The translations under genes and the position numbers were made by a program. DNA of 64,000 nt from Saccharopolyspora soli. Lineage in GTDB: Bacteria; Actinomycetota; Actinomycetes; Mycobacteriales; Pseudonocardiaceae. The stretch covers positions 19,695 through 83,694 of the forward strand of contig NZ_JALBWV010000039.1 of the NCBI RefSeq assembly GCF_022678645.1, written 5' to 3'. Below, one piece after another: positions 58,973 through 64,000 of this stretch (the first letter of the stretch is position 1; each line of letters starts with the position of its first letter). The notes below the pieces were generated by a model, which was given only the letters and a program-made list of their open reading frames with translations, was not told the origin of the DNA and ran no database searches.

Positions 58973-59938
58973 TCAGAGCAGGACGACGCAGCCCCGGTGG
59001 CGCAGGTCGGTGAGCCAGTCCGGGTGGCGGTCGAGTTTCGTCCAGCGCAGGTCGAGCTTGCCCAGCCGGGGCAGCGAGCGCAGGCCGTCGGGCAGCTCTC
59101 GCAGTGCCGTGGCGCGCAGGTCGAGGTGGGTCAGTTCGGTCAGCGCCGCGATGCCCTCCGGGAGGCGTTGCAGCGGGTTGTCGCGCAGGTCCAGGTGACG
59201 CAGTTGCTGTGCCTGGGCCAGCGACTCGGGCAGCGCAGCGAGCCGGTTGCCGCGCGCGTGCAGCTCCTGCAGCCGGTGCAGCTGTCCGAGGGTGTGCGGC
59301 AGTTCGGTCAGGGCGTTGTTGTACAGCCGTAGTTCGCGCAGCGCGGTCATGCCGCCGAGCGTGGCCGGTAGTTCGGTGAGCTGGTTGTCGGCGAGGTTGA
59401 GGTAGTCCAGGCGGTCGAGGTTGCCCAGCGCGGCGGGCACGCGGCGAAGGTTGTTGTCGCTGAGGTACAGGTAGTCGGTGAGCTGGGGCAGGTCGCCGAT
59501 GGCGGCGGGGATCTCGCGCAGCTGGTTGTGGCCGAGGTCGAGCATCCGCAGTGCCGCGAGTGCGCGTAGCGCGTCGGGCAGTTCGGTGAGCTGGTTGTCG
59601 GCGAGGTTGAGGGTGTGCAGGGTGGTGGCCTGCCACAGCTCGTCGGGCAGCGTGGTGAGGTGGTTGCGACCGACGCTGAAATGCCGCAGCGCGGGGCCGA
59701 ATTCGGCGGGCAGGCTGGTGAGTTCGTTGTCGTAGAGCAGCAGGGTGTGCAGCCGCGGCAGGGTGGTGACGGTCGCGGGCAGTTCGGTGATGGCGTTGCC
59801 GTCGAGGTCGATGCGCCGCAGGTGCCGCAGCCGTGGGAGCGCGTCGGGGATCGCGGTCAGGCCTGTGTTGGCGGCGAGCACCGCGTCGGGTTCGCCGTCG
59901 ATGTAGCGGATCGCGCTGTCGTGGAGCTGCATCCGCAT
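58973..59938 (-). CDS. Leucine-rich-repeat protein
   Basis: A 321-residue protein made almost entirely of about twelve ~23-residue LRRs with consensus LxxLxLxxNxLTELPxxL (for example LHTLNLADNQLTELPDAL). There is no signal peptide or catalytic domain, so it is a cytosolic binding scaffold. The C-terminus ends with GCVVLL. It starts 10 bp after the GH38 gene stop, in the same transcription unit. Confidence 0.9.
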   Translation of the reverse strand: MRMQLHDSAIRYIDGEPDAVLAANTGLTAIPDALPRLRHLRRIDLDGNAITELPATVTTLPRLHTLLLYDNELTSLPAEFGPALRHFSVGRNHLTTLPDELWQATTLHTLNLADNQLTELPDALRALAALRMLDLGHNQLREIPAAIGDLPQLTDYLYLSDNNLRRVPAALGNLDRLDYLNLADNQLTELPATLGGMTALRELRLYNNALTELPHTLGQLHRLQELHARGNRLAALPESLAQAQQLRHLDLRDNPLQRLPEGIAALTELTHLDLRATALRELPDGLRSLPRLGKLDLRWTKLDRHPDWLTDLRHRGCVVLL

Positions 59939-59948
59939 CAGTGTGAGC

Positions 59949-62945
59949 TCACCGTGGCGCGCGGGCGAAACGCAGGGTGCGGATCTCGAACGGACGCAGC
60001 CGCAGATCGAGTGCGTCGGTGGTGGCATCCGGTTCGGCCAGGGCGCGTTCGAGCAGGTCGGTGCGTGTCACCGAGGTCGCGGGGAAGGAGATCGTCAGCC
60101 TGGCGTGCGCCCGCCCGCCGCGGGACTCGTACAGGCGCACGACGAGGTCGCCGCTGCGGTCGTCGGCGAGTTTGACCGCTTCGACGACCACTGCCGGGTT
60201 GTCGACGGCGATCAGCGGCGCCACCGGACGGGAGCCGCTGATGGTGCGTTCGGGCAGGTTGATGCGGTAGCCCTCGCGGACGGCGTCGCCGATGTCGGCT
60301 CCGGCGATCAGCGCGTAGCGCAGCCGGTGGTGGCCGTGGTCGGTGTCGGGGTCCGGGAAGCGGGGTGCGCGCAGCAGGGACAGCCGCACGGTGGTGGTCG
60401 TGCCGCCGTCGGGGCGGGTGTCGCGGGTGACGTCGTGGCCGTAGGTGGCGTCGTTGACCAGGGCGTGGCCGTAGCCGGGTTCGCCGACGTGCAGGAAGCG
60501 GTGCGCGCAGATCTCGAATTTGGCGGCCTCCCACGAGGTGTTGGTGTGGGTGGGGCGCATGAGGTGCCCGAACTGGGTTTCGGCGGCGGATCGGTCGGCG
60601 TGCACGTCCAGCGGGAAGGCGGCCTTGAGGATCTTCTCGGTTTCGTGCCAGTCGATGTCGGTGTCGATGTCGACGCGGCGGGTTTCGGCGGCGAGGCTGA
60701 CGCGCTGCACCACGGTGGACTGGCCGAAGCTGCGGCGGATGCGGACGGTGTGTTCGTCGATGCTCAGTTCGTCGATGTCGGTGAGGTCGCGGACGTGGTG
60801 GCGGTAGAAGGCGTCGAGGTCCCAGCCGTCCCAGGCGTTGGGGTGGTCGGCGTGCAGTTGCAGCAGGTTCGCCGCCCCGGCCAGGGCTTCTCGTTCGGCG
60901 GCGTGGTCGTAGATCGAGGTGAGCAGGCCGTGTCGGTCGATGGTGACGCGCAGCAGCCCGTTGTCGAGGGTGATGACGCCGTCGGGGTGGCGGGTGGCGG
61001 TGGGTGTGGAGGTGTTGCCCGCGTTGGCCGCGCCCAGCGCTGGGACGCCGTGGCGGGCGTGTGGGGCGGCGTTGAAGGTCAGCGGGCGGGCGGGTTCACC
61101 GGCGAGGGCTTGCAGGGCGTCGTTGATGATCGCGTCGAGTTCGGTGGCGATGCGGGCGTAGGCGGCTTCGGCTTCGCGGTGCACCCACGCGATCGAGGAG
61201 CCCGGCAGGATGTCGTGGAACTGGTGCAGCAGCACCTGTTTCCACAACCGGTCCAGCGCCTGGTACGGGTAGGTGCGGCCGGTGGCGATGGTGGCGGTGG
61301 CGCACCACAGTTCCGCTTCACGCAGCAGGTGTTCGCTGCGGCGGTTGCCCTGTTTGGTCTTGGCCTGCGAGGTGTAGGTGCCGCGGTGCATCTCCAGGTA
61401 GAGCTCGCCGGACCACACCGCGGGGCGGGTGTGGTCGGTTTCGGCGGCGGTGAAGAACTCCGCGGGCGTGGCCAGTTGGACCCGTGGGGAGCCTTCCAGG
61501 TCGGCGGTGCGGTAGGCGCGGGCGAGCATTTCGCGGGTGGGTCCTCCCCCGCCGTCGCCGTGCCCGAAGGGCAGCAGGGATCGGGTGGCGTAGCCGTGTT
61601 CGGCGAAGTTGCGGGCGGCGTGGGCGAGTTCGGCGCCGGTGATCTCGGAGTTGTAGGTGTCGGCGGGCGGGAAGTGGGTGAACACCCGGGTGCCGTCGAT
61701 GCCTTCCCACCAGAAGGTGTGGTGCGGGAACTTGTTGGTCTGGTTCCAGGAGATCTTCTGGGTCAGGAACCACCGGGAGCCCGACAGGGCGACCAGTTGC
61801 GGCAGGGCGGCGCTGTAGCCGAAGGAGTCCGGCAGCCACACCTCGCGGGTTTCGATGCCGAACTCGTCGAGGTAGAAGCGTTTGCCGTGGACGAACTGGC
61901 GGGCCATGGCCTCGCCGCCGGGCATGTTGGTGTCGGCTTCCACCCACATGCCGCCCACCGGCACGAACTGCCCGGTGTGCACGAAGGTGCGCACCCGGTC
62001 GAACAGCTGCGGGTGGTGCTGCTTGATCCACGCCAGTTGTTGGGCCTGCGACATGGCGAAGTGGAAGTCCGGGTGCTCGGCCATCAGGGCAGTGACGTTG
62101 GCGACGGTGCGGGCGACCTTGCGGACGGTTTCGCGCAGCGGCCACAGCCAGGCGGAGTCGATGTGGGCGTGCCCGACCGCGGAGATGACGTGCGCGCTGG
62201 GGTGGGCGGGCTTGGCGAGGGTGTCGGCGAGTTCGGCGCGGGCGGCGGGCGCGGTGGTCGAGATGTCGTGCAGGTCGAGGCGGTCGAGCATGCGTTCCAG
62301 GGCGCGCAGGATGTCGTGGCGGCGCGGGGAGTCCACCGGTAGTTGCCGCATGAGCTGGTCGAGGACTTCGGTGTCCTGGATGAGCTGCCACACCGGTTCG
62401 TCGAGCACGGCGAGTTCGGCGCGGCGCAGCTGGTACAGCGGCGGGGTTGGGGTGGTGGGTTTGGTGCCCAGTTCGGTGGGCCGGAATCCGCGGGGTCCCA
62501 GGATGATCGGGTTGGCGGCGGCTTCGACGTACCAGGTGCGGGTGCGTCCGGCGGAGTTGCGTCCGGCGGGCAGGTGGGTGTTGCGCGGGTGCAGTCCTTT
62601 GATCGGGGTGCCATCGGCGGTGTAGGCGAGACCTTCGCATTGGAATCCGGGGCGGTCGTCGTCGAATCCGAGGTCCACGACGACTTCCACGATCCGCCCG
62701 TCCCATTGCTCGGGCACCCTCGCCGACAGCCGGAACCAGCTGGTGCCCCAGGCCGGGCCCCAGGCTTGGCCGACGGCGGTGGGCGTGTAGTCGGCGTGCA
62801 GCGCTTCGGTGGCGGGCACCGGTTCGCCGGGTGCGTGCCAGACCGCGACGTCGCAGGGCAGCGTGTCGGCGTATTGGGCTGGGCGCAGCCGTTCGGCCAG
62901 CACTCGATCGAGGCGCTGTTCGACGATGCGGCGGTCGTCGTGCAT
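59949..62945 (-). CDS. GH38 alpha-mannosidase
   Basis: A 998-residue glycoside hydrolase without signal peptide, hence cytosolic. The GH38 catalytic domain shows GHAHIDSAWLWP (zinc His261 and Asp263), WLPDSFGYS with the nucleophile Asp373, and HQFHDILPGSS further on. A beta-sandwich C-terminal part follows. The N-terminal ~240 residues are the usual ancillary domain of bacterial cytosolic mannosidases. It likely trims alpha-mannosides taken up from hosts or other microbes, or cytoplasmic glycans. It is first in a two-gene unit with the LRR protein. Confidence 0.93.
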   Translation of the reverse strand: MHDDRRIVEQRLDRVLAERLRPAQYADTLPCDVAVWHAPGEPVPATEALHADYTPTAVGQAWGPAWGTSWFRLSARVPEQWDGRIVEVVVDLGFDDDRPGFQCEGLAYTADGTPIKGLHPRNTHLPAGRNSAGRTRTWYVEAAANPIILGPRGFRPTELGTKPTTPTPPLYQLRRAELAVLDEPVWQLIQDTEVLDQLMRQLPVDSPRRHDILRALERMLDRLDLHDISTTAPAARAELADTLAKPAHPSAHVISAVGHAHIDSAWLWPLRETVRKVARTVANVTALMAEHPDFHFAMSQAQQLAWIKQHHPQLFDRVRTFVHTGQFVPVGGMWVEADTNMPGGEAMARQFVHGKRFYLDEFGIETREVWLPDSFGYSAALPQLVALSGSRWFLTQKISWNQTNKFPHHTFWWEGIDGTRVFTHFPPADTYNSEITGAELAHAARNFAEHGYATRSLLPFGHGDGGGGPTREMLARAYRTADLEGSPRVQLATPAEFFTAAETDHTRPAVWSGELYLEMHRGTYTSQAKTKQGNRRSEHLLREAELWCATATIATGRTYPYQALDRLWKQVLLHQFHDILPGSSIAWVHREAEAAYARIATELDAIINDALQALAGEPARPLTFNAAPHARHGVPALGAANAGNTSTPTATRHPDGVITLDNGLLRVTIDRHGLLTSIYDHAAEREALAGAANLLQLHADHPNAWDGWDLDAFYRHHVRDLTDIDELSIDEHTVRIRRSFGQSTVVQRVSLAAETRRVDIDTDIDWHETEKILKAAFPLDVHADRSAAETQFGHLMRPTHTNTSWEAAKFEICAHRFLHVGEPGYGHALVNDATYGHDVTRDTRPDGGTTTTVRLSLLRAPRFPDPDTDHGHHRLRYALIAGADIGDAVREGYRINLPERTISGSRPVAPLIAVDNPAVVVEAVKLADDRSGDLVVRLYESRGGRAHARLTISFPATSVTRTDLLERALAEPDATTDALDLRLRPFEIRTLRFARAPR

Positions 62946-63111
62946 GGCTGCTCCCCCGATTCCTCGGCGTGATCGTGATCATGCTGGCACATCGGGGTGG
63001 CTGGTGGGCAGCGGCGGTGCGGGTGACGGGGGTGTTTCCGGCGCGGTTGCCGACCCATGCGTGCGGCCGCATGCTGCGGGTGTCTGCCCAATCCCGCGGA
63101 AAGGCAACATC

Positions 63112-63372
63112 ATGGGGACCTGCGAAGTCTGCGGCAACGACTACTGGATGACCTTCGAGGTGCACACCATGGGCGGTGGGGTGCACACCTTCGACTGCTT
63201 CGAATGCGCCGCGCAGCGGCTGGCGCCGCAGTGCGAGCACTGCGGGTGCCGGATTCTCGGACACGGCGTGGAGGCCAGCGGCCGGTTCTTCTGCTGTGCG
63301 CACTGCGCGCGCCAGTCGGACCTGGCGGTGGCTGGTGAGCTGCGCGACACGGTGGGCGCTCACCCCAGCTGA
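63112..63372 (+). CDS. Small cysteine-rich zinc-ribbon protein
   Basis: An 86-residue protein with four zinc-knuckle pairs: CEVCG, CFEC, CEHCGC and CCAHC. At least one histidine lies near each. This fits a treble-clef or metallothionein-like zinc protein. ATG 63112 follows GGAAAGG. Function is unknown. Confidence 0.8.
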   Translation: MGTCEVCGNDYWMTFEVHTMGGGVHTFDCFECAAQRLAPQCEHCGCRILGHGVEASGRFFCCAHCARQSDLAVAGELRDTVGAHPS

Positions 63373-63448
63373 TACGACTGTCCGGACCAGCCGCGCTGCG
63401 TCCGCGAAGCCTTGCGCACTAACCCTTTTGATAGGTACCGCCACTATC

Positions 63449-63464
63449 CGATAATTCGTTATCG
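63449..63464. promoter_or_regulatory. Dyad CGATAA-TTCG-TTATCG
   Basis: A perfect 6-bp dyad in an AT-rich stretch, about 160 bp upstream of the 35-residue protein gene. It is a possible operator. Confidence 0.3.
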
Positions 63465-63624
63465 TTACGTTATGTATTGCCGGAAACACGGGAGCTACCT
63501 GCGACGACATGGCGGGTGAGACGGCTTCGCCCCGCCCGGTTCGCGCCGGTTGTCGGGAACCGGGAGTTGACAACGGGACGGAGCATCGTCGATTCATCCC
63601 CTCGAAGTAGTGGAGGACGCCCCG

Positions 63625-63732
63625 ATGGCAGGTCTGGTTCGCTGGCTGGGCAGCATGTCCCGCGAGATGCAGCGGGCCCGCATGGTGATGCGGCACCCGC
63701 AGTCCAGCGCCAACACCCAGCGCAAGGCATGA
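63625..63732 (+). CDS. 35-residue small protein
   Basis: ATG 63625 is preceded by GGAGG at 63612-63616. The peptide MAGLVRWLGSMSREMQRARM continues with a polar tail and stops at 63732. The first half is an amphipathic basic helix that could bind membranes or nucleic acid. No family is recognised; the good ribosome site is the main support. Confidence 0.45.
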   Translation: MAGLVRWLGSMSREMQRARMVMRHPQSSANTQRKA

Positions 63733-63881
63733 GGGGGCTGGCGTTCGCCAGTTCCCACCCCGGCCTGCTGGCCGGGTGAGGTCGAGGCATCGGTTCGTCG
63801 GCACCCGCCGCGACGCGGGCACCGGGGCAACTAACAACCGCCAGGGCCGATGCAGGACTTGCTGAAAACACTCGTGGCGGG

Positions 63882-64000
63882 GGGCCCCGGGCCCCCCCCC
63901 GGGGGGGGGGGGCACCCCCCCCGGCAACCCGCGCCCCCCCCCCGGCCGGGGCGGGCCCCGGGGCCCCCCCCCACCCAGAAAATCCCCCCCCCGCCCGGGG
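63882..64000. other. Low-complexity G/C homopolymer run at the window end
   Basis: Runs of up to fourteen G and ten C dominate the last ~120 bases. No biological feature is supported; this is most likely unreliable sequence at a contig end. Confidence 0.8.

Noticed and set aside
58973..59938. CRISPR-like or other DNA repeat array
   Set aside because: The periodicity is ~69 bp and follows the 23-residue leucine-rich repeat of a coding frame.
59943..62342. An 800-codon open frame on the plus strand
   Set aside because: It lies antisense to the GH38 alpha-mannosidase, which has clear catalytic motifs; long antisense frames are expected at this GC content.
1..64000. tRNA, rRNA or CRISPR genes
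   Set aside because: No cloverleaf, rRNA signature or spaced direct repeats were recognised by eye; a covariance-model scan would be needed to exclude a tRNA fully.

Overview
This is a high-GC window with actinomycete-type gene organisation: many GTG/TTG starts, ATGA/GTGA stop-start overlaps, dense divergent regulator/target pairs, and an FdxA-type ferredoxin. The gene families fit a Pseudonocardiaceae-like soil actinomycete (Saccharopolyspora or a relative). That genus guess is inference; no rRNA or other definitive marker is present. The last ~120 bases are a homopolymer-rich G/C run that looks like a bad contig end.

Region 1 (284-20367) is a catabolic island. It holds a zinc alcohol dehydrogenase, a class II aldolase, a beta-hydroxyacid dehydrogenase-like protein, two cupins, two bicupins, two paralogous solute-binding lipoproteins, a fused two-module ABC permease with its ATPase, two DHA3-type MFS exporters, a 7Fe ferredoxin, a ferredoxin-NADP reductase, a 4,5-dihydroxyphthalate decarboxylase-like protein and a broken RidA gene. 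The bicupin operon ends with an AAA+ ATPase that resembles TRIP13/Pch2. A 17-base motif (GGRYTAAnnnTnnnACC) recurs at four positions in front of these genes and suggests one regulon. The substrate cannot be read from sequence; an aromatic or hydroxy-acid compound is the best inference. A family 1 glycosyltransferase sits inside the island.

Region 2 (20390-28633) begins with a Tn3 transposase remnant and a small RHH/membrane-protein cassette. A VOC-ArsR-SRPBCC operon with a perfect dyad in its promoter follows. Then come a GNAT enzyme, malate dehydrogenase, a YCII protein with an ECF42-type sigma factor, a DUF899 protein and a LysE exporter.

Region 3 (28569-39000) is rich in resistance-type genes: an ArsR/DHA2 exporter pair, and an operon of ABC-F protein, Vat-like streptogramin acetyltransferase, hydrolase and SDR, divergent from a MarR regulator. 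It ends with two GNAT enzymes and an auxiliary tryptophanyl-tRNA synthetase preceded by a classical Trp attenuator (13-residue leader peptide with tandem Trp codons, antiterminator, terminator).

Region 4 (39022-50000) contains a methyltransferase, a BKACE/hotdog pair, a second ArsR-SRPBCC pair, and a third ArsR-SRPBCC unit fused in one polypeptide behind a 19-bp dyad. MarR-controlled redox genes and several gene remnants (molybdopterin oxidoreductase, YCII) are also here. A ~1.1-kb gene-free stretch carries three perfect palindromes.

Region 5 (50070-63732) has a TetR regulator next to a frameshifted PEP-utilising phosphotransferase (rifampin phosphotransferase/PEP synthase type), a flavodoxin, a MarR-MFS operon, a trpC remnant, a hydrolase, a secreted peptidoglycan amidase, a leucine-rich-repeat protein beside a GH38 alpha-mannosidase, and two small proteins.
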